DNA of 64,000 bases. Source: Duganella sp. sic0402 (GTDB lineage: Bacteria; Pseudomonadota; Gammaproteobacteria; Burkholderiales; Burkholderiaceae_D). How positions within the stretch are numbered: the stretch's first letter is position 1; each line of letters begins with the position of its first letter. The position numbers and the translations under genes were made by a program. Below, piece after piece: positions 16,061 through 23,745 of this stretch. The notes beneath the pieces are model-generated. The model ran no database searches. It was given only the letters and a program-made list of their open reading frames with translations, and had not been told where the DNA came from. The DNA lies in contig NZ_JAHUWK010000001.1 in the NCBI RefSeq assembly GCF_019219065.1, forward strand, positions 682,001 through 746,000, written 5' to 3'.

Positions 16061-17845
16061 TTACACGCCTTGCATGGTCTGACGGAAGGTCAGTTCGATG
16101 AACTCGGCAGGATGGATCAGTTGCACGGTGACGTTGACGATCATGTAGCCGTTCAGCACGTCGAGCCCGCTCATGGTGGTCGGCACGCCACAGGCCACGG
16201 TGAAGGCGTCGCTGGCCTTGTCGCCCATCAGCCCGCCGGCCTGCCAGAACTGGGTCAGGAAGTTGGAGATGCTGGACGTGACGGTGACCCAGGTACCGCC
16301 GTTGTTCGGCGCGAACACATACTGCTGCAGCGCCGCCTTGATCGATTGCTCGATGTAGATCAGGGTGCGGCGCACCTGCACATAGCGGTAGTCCAGGCTG
16401 TTGGCGTCGAGCGTGCGTGCGCCCCACACCACGGTGCCGCGGCCCGGGAAGGCGCGCAGGATGTCAATCGCGTTGCCGTTCAGCGGCGCGTTGTACTCGC
16501 CCTGCTGCTTGTCGGTGACGTCGACCTTGGGCGCGCTGATTTGTGCGAGCGAGACGTTGGCCGGTGCGTTCCAGACGCCGGTGGTGGCGTCGTTGCGGCT
16601 CCAGACGCCAGCCATCGCGCCGCTCGGCGGTGTGATATTGAGCTGGTCGGCCAGGATTTGCTCGATCTGGCCCAACAGCGGTACCGCGTTGGATATATAC
16701 TGGTCTAGCGCCAACTGGTCGGCGGGGGCGATGGATGGCTTGTAGAGGCCATCGTTGACCAGCGACACCAGGCGCGCTACGCCGTTATCATCTTTGGTGG
16801 CCAGGCTGGTGGAAGTGCCGAACGGGGTGGTGCCAGTGACCGGGAAGGCGGCGCCGATGCGGGCCGCGACATCCTTGAATTTCGGCGTGAGCACCGTGGC
16901 CGTGCCCTCATTGCTTGGCTGGTACTGTTCCCAGGCACGCGAGGTCAGCAGGTTATTCATTAGCAAGGCACTCTCTTCGGTGCCGCTCAGGTTGGTGAAG
17001 TCGATATCGCTGATGCTCAGCAGCGTCGATTGCAGCGTTGGTCCATACGCTACGCCATAGCTGAAGGAATCGGCGGCCGGTGCAATCGCCTCCCAGAACC
17101 CCTTGACTTGCCCGTCCATGTCCGTCCATGCCTCGGGATCGAGCGCGCCAGGCAGGTCGAGCAGTGCAACCCGGTCTTGCAGCGAGCTGGCCTGGCGCAT
17201 CATTGCTGTTGCCAGCGTGCTGTATTGGGAGTATTTGCCATTTTCCTTCGGCAATTGGCAGGCGTCCGGAATCACGATGATGGTCGGGCCTTTGGTGGTG
17301 CGGGCCACTTCCAGGCCTTTTTCCAGGTCGGCCAGCTTGATCTCGGTCGGCGTGGCGCCCAGGCCGGCGGTCGCTTCAAGCGCCCCGGTCAGGCTTGCTT
17401 GACCCCAGTAGTTGTTGACCGATACCACAAAGCAATCGCCCCCGCCGTTCGAATAAAACAGCTGTAATGCGGTGTAGAGATTGAAGCGGTAGGCCACTTC
17501 GTCGGAGGTAGCAACCAGGAAGCGGTTGTCGGCCGCCGGCTCGACTTTGTCCGCATTCACCGTCAGCGCTGTGGACTGAAAGTCAAACGCCTTATCGGCG
17601 AGCAATACGACGCCGCGCGCGTCAAAACCGCCGCCGAAGTAATTCTGGTAGTCAGCCATCGACCTGAGCGGAATCGCCTGGCCATACACCTGCTTCTGGC
17701 TGGACGGGTCGGCGGCGGTTTCGGTATAGCCGATGAAAATCGGCACGGCCGTCGGCACGCCGACGATGGAGGCCGGGAACGACGGGAATTCAGTCACGTA
17801 AACGCCTGGCGTTTTACGGTCCTTTGCTAGAGATGTGCTGGTCAT
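16061..17845 (-). CDS. contractile sheath protein (Afp2/3/4-like)
   Basis: A 594-residue phage-type sheath protein. Hallmarks are the N-terminal 'TPGVYVTEFPSFPASIVGVPTAVPIFIG', the mid-section 'DCFVVSVNNYWG' and the C-terminal handshake region 'GGLMGDKASDAFTVACG' and 'MIVNVTVQLIHPAEFIELTFRQ'. Only one sheath gene is present, whereas Afp has three, so all sheath rings must be built from this protein. AAGGA lies about 8 bases before the ATG. It is followed closely by the major tube gene, the usual sheath-tube pair. Confidence 0.95.
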   Translation of the reverse strand: MTSTSLAKDRKTPGVYVTEFPSFPASIVGVPTAVPIFIGYTETAADPSSQKQVYGQAIPLRSMADYQNYFGGGFDARGVVLLADKAFDFQSTALTVNADKVEPAADNRFLVATSDEVAYRFNLYTALQLFYSNGGGDCFVVSVNNYWGQASLTGALEATAGLGATPTEIKLADLEKGLEVARTTKGPTIIVIPDACQLPKENGKYSQYSTLATAMMRQASSLQDRVALLDLPGALDPEAWTDMDGQVKGFWEAIAPAADSFSYGVAYGPTLQSTLLSISDIDFTNLSGTEESALLMNNLLTSRAWEQYQPSNEGTATVLTPKFKDVAARIGAAFPVTGTTPFGTSTSLATKDDNGVARLVSLVNDGLYKPSIAPADQLALDQYISNAVPLLGQIEQILADQLNITPPSGAMAGVWSRNDATTGVWNAPANVSLAQISAPKVDVTDKQQGEYNAPLNGNAIDILRAFPGRGTVVWGARTLDANSLDYRYVQVRRTLIYIEQSIKAALQQYVFAPNNGGTWVTVTSSISNFLTQFWQAGGLMGDKASDAFTVACGVPTTMSGLDVLNGYMIVNVTVQLIHPAEFIELTFRQTMQGV

Positions 17846-17888
17846 GGGGCGTTTTCCTTCGGGTTAAAGTGTCAACAGTGGGGCCGCT

Positions 17889-19076
17889 TCAAACATAGAT
17901 GTAAATCTCGGAAATTCCCTGGTCGGGGAATTGGGGGATCGCCCAGACCGGGTCGCTGGCCGCTACCGGCAGGCGGCTGATCCGCAGCGGATTTTCATGT
18001 CCGGCGCCATCCTGGCGGCGTCCGGTCAGAGAAAACGCGTAGTCCGAGCGCTGCCGCAGCGGCAGCGGGCTGTCGGCGCATAGCGCGATTGCGCTGGCGC
18101 CGCTGGGCAGTATCACCGGCGCCGCTGACGCGGTGAAATGGGTGCCGGCGCCGGTAATGCGCAGCCGCTGCAGCTGGCCGCCGGGTTCCTGCGACACCAC
18201 CAAATACTGCCAGTAGGTGTTGCGCGCAGTGAACGGCAAACGGTATGCCGGCTGCGTCAGCACGGCAGGCTGCTTGGGCAGCGGCGTTTGTACCGGGTAG
18301 ACGCCGGGGGAGTGCCCGGTCGGCCGGGTCAGCAGGATATCCAGCAGCAGCAATGCATCGATGTGCTGCGCCACATACAACACGGTGCGCGTCTGCAATA
18401 CCGCTCCCGCCTCATCGATGGTGTCGATGGTGTAGCGGCCGAACGGCAGCGAGCTCATATTCAACCAGGCATAGCCGGCTGCATCGAAGATCACCGGGTC
18501 CTGGTCCTGCACCGGATAGACCACCGCGTGGCTCAGGTCGCGCACCTCGACATGCGCGCCCGCTGGTCCGCTCAGCGTCAGATCGCGTCCGACCACCGGG
18601 CATAGCGCCGCGCCGGTAACGAACTCGCCGGGGCACAACAACGCTGCTTCGTCCTGGACATGGGCATCGCGGTTGCACAGATACAGGTTGCGGTCAGCCA
18701 GGCAGGTGCCGATAGGCAGACGGGTGAAATTGATGAACGCCGAATTCTTGAGCCGCAGGCAAAAACTGAGCTTTTGCCAGAATGTGCTGACCACCTCGTC
18801 GGCGGCCGGGGTCAGCAGGTAATTGGCGAGCTGCGTCAGCCGGTCGCTCTGGATATACATGCTGAAGCCGTACTGCTCGGCACGGAAAACCATGCCCAGC
18901 TCGCTCATCAGACGGCGGCTGTCCGGCGTCGGTTCGACCACAAAATCCGGGCAGCAGTCCTGGCTGGCGGCGTAGTAGTCATGCGTAATCGCCACGCTGA
19001 ACATTTTTTGCAGCGCCGGCCCGCTCGCTACGGGTGCGGCGAACTGCAAACGCGTAGGACGCGGGGCGGCGCTCAT
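17889..19076 (-). CDS. conserved eCIS-operon protein of unknown function
   Basis: A 395-residue protein between the cap gene and the sheath gene; I do not recognise its family. The N-terminal 160 residues contain seven Cys (41, 42, 106, 125, 134, 148, 159). Residues about 160-250 look like a beta-sandwich (LTLSGPAGAHVEVRDL, then AGYAWLNMSSLPFGRYTID). The C-terminal part is another all-beta region that begins near 'RNTYWQYLVVS'. The start overlaps the cap stop (ATGA), which ties it to the structural operon. Possible roles are an adaptor near the cap or a surface-exposed appendage in a system that shows no fibre gene; both are guesses. Confidence 0.6.
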   Translation of the reverse strand: MSAAPRPTRLQFAAPVASGPALQKMFSVAITHDYYAASQDCCPDFVVEPTPDSRRLMSELGMVFRAEQYGFSMYIQSDRLTQLANYLLTPAADEVVSTFWQKLSFCLRLKNSAFINFTRLPIGTCLADRNLYLCNRDAHVQDEAALLCPGEFVTGAALCPVVGRDLTLSGPAGAHVEVRDLSHAVVYPVQDQDPVIFDAAGYAWLNMSSLPFGRYTIDTIDEAGAVLQTRTVLYVAQHIDALLLLDILLTRPTGHSPGVYPVQTPLPKQPAVLTQPAYRLPFTARNTYWQYLVVSQEPGGQLQRLRITGAGTHFTASAAPVILPSGASAIALCADSPLPLRQRSDYAFSLTGRRQDGAGHENPLRISRLPVAASDPVWAIPQFPDQGISEIYIYV

Positions 19077-19669
19077 GACAGCGTGCCCGCAGCCGGTGTT
19101 TGTGCCGTCCCCATGCCGGTAGCCGGCTTGGCCAGCGCCTGCATGGCGCCCGCATCGAACGGCAGTTGGCGCAGTTTGTAAAAGGCGCTCGGCAGATATT
19201 TGGTGCCGAGGTTGCCCATGATGTAGCTAACGTCGATAGGCCCCAGCGTTTCCAGCTCCATCGCCAGCTTGTAGACCGGCGGCGCCAGGTCGGGACTGTT
19301 GTCTTGAGTGAAATACGGGCGTTGCTGGAAGAATGACAGCAACAGCGAAATCGCCTGCAGGCCTTCCGAATAGTTTTTGTCGGAGAAGTTGGCCATGAAC
19401 ATCAGGTGCAGGTTGACGTAGATCGGCGGGCTGACCACCGCATAGCCGTCATTGCCGCCGCGCGTAGCGCTATAGGTACTGACGGTGTTGTCGCGGGTGA
19501 TGTTGTGCAAGGTCATGACGACCTTGTCCTTGATGTACTCGTTCACCGAGCCATCGTGATCGACCAGACTGGACAAGACCACCCACTCATCATTGCGATG
19601 ATTCAGGTTCTGCATGTATTCGTTGGCGGCCTGGCAGATAACTTCCAGCGCGTTCCTGATATTCGACAT
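19073..19669 (-). CDS. DUF4255 cap/tail-terminator protein (Afp16/Pvc16-like)
   Basis: This 198-residue protein has the DUF4255 (Pvc16 N-terminal) pattern: an opening helix 'IRNALEVICQAANEYMQ', 'KDKVVMTLHNITRD', then 'PPIYVNLHLMFMANFSDKNYSEGLQAISLLLSFFQ'. In Afp and PVC this protein closes the distal end of the tube and sheath. It is the first gene of the operon, so the 255 bases upstream should hold the operon's promoter. No strong Shine-Dalgarno precedes the ATG at 19669. Confidence 0.9.
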   Translation of the reverse strand: MSNIRNALEVICQAANEYMQNLNHRNDEWVVLSSLVDHDGSVNEYIKDKVVMTLHNITRDNTVSTYSATRGGNDGYAVVSPPIYVNLHLMFMANFSDKNYSEGLQAISLLLSFFQQRPYFTQDNSPDLAPPVYKLAMELETLGPIDVSYIMGNLGTKYLPSAFYKLRQLPFDAGAMQALAKPATGMGTAQTPAAGTLS

Positions 19670-19924
19670 GATCGGGGTTGGGGAAAGGTCGATTCAGCCG
19701 CCAAGATACGGTTGGCCGCAGTCATCCACCAGTAACAACGCAGTAACGGCATCGTAACAGCAGAGTAACGGAAGAGTCCGGAAGGTTTCCGGAAGGGCCC
19801 GGGACGGCGCCAATGCTATGTTCGATGCACACTACCGAACCGGAGAACCATCATCAACACTGCGCTATTTTCGACGACCAACACCCCGCTGCTAGCCGAC
19901 GAGATTCGGGCTGCGGCGGGCAGG
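19670..19924. promoter_or_regulatory. divergent control region between eCIS operon and regulator gene
   Basis: This 255-base gap separates the leftward eCIS operon from a rightward regulator gene. It holds four GTAAC units with an exact 11-base period (19732-19769). I could not find a convincing -35/-10 pair or a sigma-54 -24/-12 pair on either strand. The right part (19769 onward) is open in the reading frame of the regulator, so part of it may be coding. Confidence 0.6.
19732..19769. repeat. four GTAAC units phased at 11 bp
   Basis: GTAAC occurs at 19732-19736, 19743-19747, 19754-19758 and 19765-19769, each start exactly 11 bases after the previous one. All four are in the same orientation, so they lie on one face of the helix. 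Flanks are partly similar (CAGTAAC, GCAGTAACGG, TCGTAAC, AGAGTAACGG). This suggests cooperative binding of a regulator upstream of the eCIS operon. Confidence 0.75.
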
Positions 19925-20614
19925 GTGATCGCCAGCCGTCAGTTTGCCAAGGCGCGCCGCTGTGCCGCGCTGCTCAATTACCTGGTGCAGAAACTGCTGA
20001 CCGGCACGGTCGACTCGCTGTCTGAACACGATATTGGCATCGAGGTGTTCGGGCGTGATCGCAGCTCGTATCATACCTGCGACGACCCCATCGTGCGGGT
20101 ACAGGTGGGACGTCTGCGCCAGCGACTGAGCGCATTCTATGCTGAGGAAGGCAGCGCCGAACGGGTGCATATCGAACTGCCGGCCGGCAGCTATGTACCG
20201 CGCCTTGCCTGGTGCGGCCAGCCGGTCGCGCCCAATGTTACGACCGGCGGCCCGCAACTGGCAATGCGGCCGCTGGCCTGCCTGAGCGATAGTCTGTCGG
20301 CGCGCACCTTCACCTCCGGTCTGAACGATGAATTGCAATATGGTTTGCACCGTCAACTAGCCGAGCGGCTGCTCGCCTGGAGCAGCCAGGATGCTGCCGA
20401 TAGCGCGGCCCGCGAAGGCCTGCAAGTCCTTGAAGGTTCGGTGCGCCAGGACGCCACGCTGACGCGCGTCTCGCTGTGGCTGCGGCGCGCGCCAGGCGGT
20501 GAGGTAATCTGGCACGAGCAATTCGACGGCCGTTCGGACGGTTCCATTGCCGCCCAGGAGCATCTGGCCACGCTGTGCATCGCCTGCCTGCTGCCTTGCG
20601 TGGCTGCGCAGTAG
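19925..20614 (+). CDS. winged-helix-type regulator (adenylate-cyclase/TolB-associated wHTH family)
   Basis: A 229-residue protein from a GTG at 19925. Residues about 5-95 match the N-terminal DNA-binding-like domain of a family found beside TolB-like or cyclase-like domains: 'RRCAALLNYLVQKLL', 'HDIGIEVFGRD', 'DPIVRVQVGRLRQRLSAFY' and 'RVHIELPAGSYVPRL'. The C-terminal part (about 110-220) resembles a TolB-N-like domain. The family alignment should begin before the GTG: the same frame upstream (19850-19924) reads on as sensible protein (for example LLADEIRAAAGR) but offers no ATG, GTG or TTG. An ATC at 19850 with GGAGA upstream is one candidate start. It is divergent from the eCIS operon and so a candidate regulator of it. 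Confidence 0.75.
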   Translation: MIASRQFAKARRCAALLNYLVQKLLTGTVDSLSEHDIGIEVFGRDRSSYHTCDDPIVRVQVGRLRQRLSAFYAEEGSAERVHIELPAGSYVPRLAWCGQPVAPNVTTGGPQLAMRPLACLSDSLSARTFTSGLNDELQYGLHRQLAERLLAWSSQDAADSAAREGLQVLEGSVRQDATLTRVSLWLRRAPGGEVIWHEQFDGRSDGSIAAQEHLATLCIACLLPCVAAQ

Positions 20615-20615
20615 T

Positions 20616-21428
20616 TCAGAACGAGGTGGCGACGGCGCCGCGGCGCGTCCAGTGGAAGCCTGCCTCAGGCGCGCTGCTGAAGTTGCTGTCGCCGTCGAGC
20701 CGTAGCACATTGGTTTCGCAGACCAGGAATTCCTGATGGATAAAATTCTCCAGTTCGCGCACATTGCCTGGCCACGGACTGGCGATCAGCATGGCTTCGA
20801 AGCGTGCCGACATGGTCTTGAGAGGCAAACCATATTGCTCGCTATAACGTTGCAGGAAGCAGTGCGCCAGCAGCATGGCGTCGCTGGCGCGCTCGCGCAG
20901 CGGCGGCATGCGCAGCGCCAGCACGTTCAGGCGATAGAGCAGATCGGTGCGGAACTTTCCGCTGGTCGCCAGTTGCCGCAGGCTGGCATTGGTCGCCGCC
21001 ACGACGCGCAGATTGGCGCGGCGCATGCTCAAGCTGCCAGCGCAGCGGTAGCTGTGATCCTGAAGAAAACGGAGCAGGGCGGCTTGCGCTTCCAGGTTCA
21101 GCGCATCAACCTCGTCAAGAAACAGCGTGCCGCCCTCGGCTGCATCCACCAGCCCGCTGCGCTCGGCGTCGAACGCCGGCGCCTCCTGGCCGAACAGCTG
21201 GCGCTCCAGCGGGCTTTCGCCAAGCGCTGCGCAATTGACCAGGACAAACGGCGCCGCATTGCGCTCGCTCAGCGCATGAATGGTGCGTGCCGCCAATTCC
21301 TTGCCGGTACCGGTCTCGCCTTCGATTAATACAGTGGCGTCGACCTTGGCGAAGGTGCGTAAATGCGCCAGCGCGGTTTGCAAGGCCGGCGATGTTCCGA
21401 TCAAGATTTGTTCCTGCAAGTCTGTCAT
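20616..21428 (-). CDS. AAA+ regulator of the bacterial enhancer-binding protein type, GAFTGA motif lost
   Basis: A 270-residue single-domain AAA+ protein of the sigma-54 activator family: Walker A GETGTGKE (37-44), Walker B TLFLDEVD (101-108), sensor/arginine-finger region FRTDLLYRL (159-167) and 'PWPGNVRELENFIHQE'. Two things are missing. The GAFTGA loop, which contacts sigma-54, is replaced by PAFDAE (84-89), and there is no C-terminal Fis-type helix-turn-helix; the protein ends soon after the AAA+ lid. The ATG at 21428 has GAGGTGA 5 bases upstream. It ends convergently with the winged-helix regulator (one base between them). It probably does not activate sigma-54 promoters in the ordinary way. 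Confidence 0.85.
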   Translation of the reverse strand: MTDLQEQILIGTSPALQTALAHLRTFAKVDATVLIEGETGTGKELAARTIHALSERNAAPFVLVNCAALGESPLERQLFGQEAPAFDAERSGLVDAAEGGTLFLDEVDALNLEAQAALLRFLQDHSYRCAGSLSMRRANLRVVAATNASLRQLATSGKFRTDLLYRLNVLALRMPPLRERASDAMLLAHCFLQRYSEQYGLPLKTMSARFEAMLIASPWPGNVRELENFIHQEFLVCETNVLRLDGDSNFSSAPEAGFHWTRRGAVATSF

Positions 21429-21677
21429 GGCGGTCACCTCAGTCATGCAAAAAATTGTAAACAGCGTAAGGGCGCGAATTCTATTCAATTGTCACTTGCA
21501 ACATATCTGGCCGTTTGGCTTTCCCCTAGCCCCTCAGTCGCGGCGGTGTTACGCGCTGTTACTTAACGCGCAAATACTTTGGCCGCATTCTGTCTACTTC
21601 GTTGCGCCACGCCTAGTGTTGCCGCTGGTCGTTTTCGGATTGGATTTCTTCTTTAAATAAAAGCCAGGGAAGCTGAC
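21429..21677. promoter_or_regulatory. divergent intergenic region between AAA+ regulator and cargo gene
   Basis: This 249-base, relatively AT-rich gap should hold the promoters of both genes. GTTAC, the reverse complement of the GTAAC unit found before the eCIS operon, occurs twice with a 10-base step (21548-21552 and 21558-21562). No clear sigma-70 or sigma-54 element was found. A GGGAAG ribosome site precedes the ATG at 21678. Confidence 0.4.
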
Positions 21678-23516
21678 ATGAAAATGCATACCACGAAGGA
21701 AGGGACCGAACGCCAGGCTGGCGGCACTACTCAAAACGCGCAAGCGCAACACGGCGTCAATGCGGTGACACAAAACAGTGCCACTGCGGCGACGCTGCAG
21801 AGCTATCAACGAATGGCAGACCATTCATCCAAGTCTGTGCAACTGAGACAGTATGCAGCGATGGCGGGCAGGGCGGCTATGCAAGGAAAGTTTGATTCTG
21901 CCCAGAGCCAGGAGGAGGAGACCGCGCAATTAGCGGCCAAGCCGAACAATACTGGTTTGCCCGATCAGCTGAAGTCAGGCATTGAGTCGCTATCAGGCCA
22001 GAACATGGATCATGTAAGGGTTCACTACAATTCAACGAAGCCGGCGCAGTTGCAGGCACACGCTTATGCGCAGGGCAGTGAGATCCATCTCGCTCCGGGG
22101 CAGGAGCAGCATTTACCGCACGAAGCCTGGCATGTTGTGCAGCAACGTCAAGGTCGAGTCAAGGCAACCGCCCAAGCCAAAGACATCGCCATCAACGATG
22201 ATGCTCAGCTTGAGAAAGAGGCCGACGTGATGGGCGAGCAGGCACTGCAAAAAGCGCCAATCCAGCATAAGCAGCATACCCAAACTTCATCATCGCAATC
22301 ATCGAACGCGGTGGCCCAAGGACGCTTTTATGAAAAGACCCCCGGCGGCGCATTCGTTTGGTGGAACCGCCCCATCGCTCTGGCAGGTGGCGCCAAGAGC
22401 TGGCGGTCATTTATTGATCCGGCTACTGGAACCCAGCAGCAGCACAATGGCTACGGTGTCTGGTTTCAGTTTAATAAGGGCGGCACTGATCGTCAAAAGG
22501 TCAAGGGAACCCGCGCGGCTAACGGAAATACACCAGGGCTAACGCTGGGTGATCAGACCCATCCTTTGGCGCCAATGGCCTGGACGGGAAGCCGCAATTG
22601 GCCAGCCACTATGAAAGGCGTGAATTCGGCGCTAAACCTGCGGGGCGCTGTGCCGGGCGCCGCTCTCAGTCCAGGTAACACAGCTTGGGGGCACCAGGTG
22701 GCGATGCAGTGGGGCGGCCCCGCCGCGCAGTGGAATGCTGCTTCGGCGACAAATGATGGCGGTGCGAATCAAAATGCGCAGGAACAATACCAGACGGAAG
22801 TGGAAAATGCTGTAAATCGGGTCGCAGCATTACCTGGTCGTAATCTCGATGACTTCCGCATCAAACATACAGCATATATGTACAGTGGAACTCATGTGGC
22901 TAAATATATGCGCATCAAAATTTACTGGAGAAACGCTGCTGGCAATCATATTAAATTGGTTGATCAAGTCACGCCGGATTTTGCCTTGCATATGGCCGGC
23001 GGCGCGGGAGGGGGTGTTGCCGGGTTTGGTACACAGATAGCCAATCAATTAACGGCTGGCGTGGCATTGGCTACCCGCCGTCAGACCGATCCCACCACCG
23101 AAATGTCATGGAACGCTACGCCCACGGCGGCGCGTCCGAGGAAGTGTTTCCTTACCACTGCTTGTGTGGATGCCCGCGGACTGGCGGATGATTGTGAGGA
23201 GCTGTCAATACTCCGTGCGTTTCGCGATGGCCCAATGCAAGCACTCCCAGGAGGGGCTGCGCTAGTTCAGGAATATTACCGTATTGCGCCTGCCATCGTA
23301 GATGCGATACAAAGCCATCCGCATGCCGCAATGCTGCTTGATCGTTTGTATGGCGACTTGGTACAAGGGTCTATTCAATTGATTGGGGACGGTAAGTATG
23401 CACAGGCCATGGCGCATTATCGTTCTTGTGTACTTGCTATCAGGCAGCAACTTCAGGCAGAAACCAGCGCGAACAAAGAAGCGGGCTTGGCACATCAAGT
23501 CTCTGAGATAACCTGA
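21678..23516 (+). CDS. DUF4157 / CFI-box candidate eCIS cargo protein
   Basis: A 612-residue protein. Residues 1-90 are a polar leader with the motif LQSYQRMADHS...QLRQ (40-57) known from eCIS-associated proteins. DUF4157 spans about 93-165 with the zinc-protease-like HEAWH at 148-152. A middle region (about 290-380) carries 'GHQVAMQWGGP' and downstream Asn and Tyr residues (QYQTEVENAV), a pattern reminiscent of His-Asn nuclease toxins; that is only an inference. Residues 489-588 are a CFI-box C-terminal domain (KCFLTTACVDARGL, then 'LRAFRD' and 'EYYRIAP'). DUF4157 is the best-known marker of eCIS-loaded effectors, so this is the leading cargo candidate. Cleavage or loading by DUF4157 is established knowledge for relatives, not shown here. 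Confidence 0.88.
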   Translation: MKMHTTKEGTERQAGGTTQNAQAQHGVNAVTQNSATAATLQSYQRMADHSSKSVQLRQYAAMAGRAAMQGKFDSAQSQEEETAQLAAKPNNTGLPDQLKSGIESLSGQNMDHVRVHYNSTKPAQLQAHAYAQGSEIHLAPGQEQHLPHEAWHVVQQRQGRVKATAQAKDIAINDDAQLEKEADVMGEQALQKAPIQHKQHTQTSSSQSSNAVAQGRFYEKTPGGAFVWWNRPIALAGGAKSWRSFIDPATGTQQQHNGYGVWFQFNKGGTDRQKVKGTRAANGNTPGLTLGDQTHPLAPMAWTGSRNWPATMKGVNSALNLRGAVPGAALSPGNTAWGHQVAMQWGGPAAQWNAASATNDGGANQNAQEQYQTEVENAVNRVAALPGRNLDDFRIKHTAYMYSGTHVAKYMRIKIYWRNAAGNHIKLVDQVTPDFALHMAGGAGGGVAGFGTQIANQLTAGVALATRRQTDPTTEMSWNATPTAARPRKCFLTTACVDARGLADDCEELSILRAFRDGPMQALPGGAALVQEYYRIAPAIVDAIQSHPHAAMLLDRLYGDLVQGSIQLIGDGKYAQAMAHYRSCVLAIRQQLQAETSANKEAGLAHQVSEIT

Positions 23517-23521
23517 AGGTT

Positions 23522-23539
23522 TCAAACACCTCTGTTTGA
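23522..23539. other. short inverted repeat after the cargo gene
   Basis: TCAAAC and GTTTGA form a 6-bp stem with a 6-base loop six bases after the stop codon. There is no T-tract, so a terminator role is doubtful; it could also belong to the degraded insertion element that follows. Confidence 0.3.
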
Positions 23540-23572
23540 TAAACTGACCCAAGGCAGTCTTTCTGAACAAAA

Positions 23573-23698
23573 ATGAGGGCGATGCAGGCTGAGTTCCCAA
23601 CCGAAAAGTTGTGCCGTGCATTGACGGTGTCGCGTAGCGGTTTTTATGCCTGGCTGAGTGCAGCGCCTTCGAAACGTGGCGCGATGACGAAATCCTGA
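23573..23698 (+). pseudogene. IS3-family transposase (orfB) N-terminal remnant
   Basis: A 41-codon reading frame (ATG 23573, TGA 23696) encodes a peptide with the unmistakable start of IS3-family OrfB: 'FPTEKLCRALTVSRSGFYAW', followed by 'LSAAPSKR'. In intact elements the protein continues for some 230-270 more residues with the DDE domain, which is absent. No terminal inverted repeats were recognised. The remnant lies between the two cargo genes, which suggests the second was brought in, or its flank rearranged, by an insertion event. Confidence 0.85.
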
Positions 23699-23745
23699 TT
23701 TTCGCATAATTTATATTATGTAAAATGAGAACTGGAGATAATACG

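Noticed and set aside
158..19669. Prophage or type VI secretion cluster
   Set aside because: There are no capsid, terminase, integrase or lysis genes, and no TssJ/L/M membrane complex or ClpV. DUF4255, DUF5908, the AAA+ ATPase and two large J-like genes fit eCIS instead.
19813..20025. Small plus-strand frame starting at ATG 19813
   Set aside because: It is in a different frame from the winged-helix regulator and shows no domain pattern. It matters only if a frameshift joins it to that gene.
21429..21677. Sigma-54 promoter for the cargo gene
   Set aside because: No GG-N10-GC pair at the right spacing was found, and the local AAA+ protein lacks the sigma-54 contact motif.
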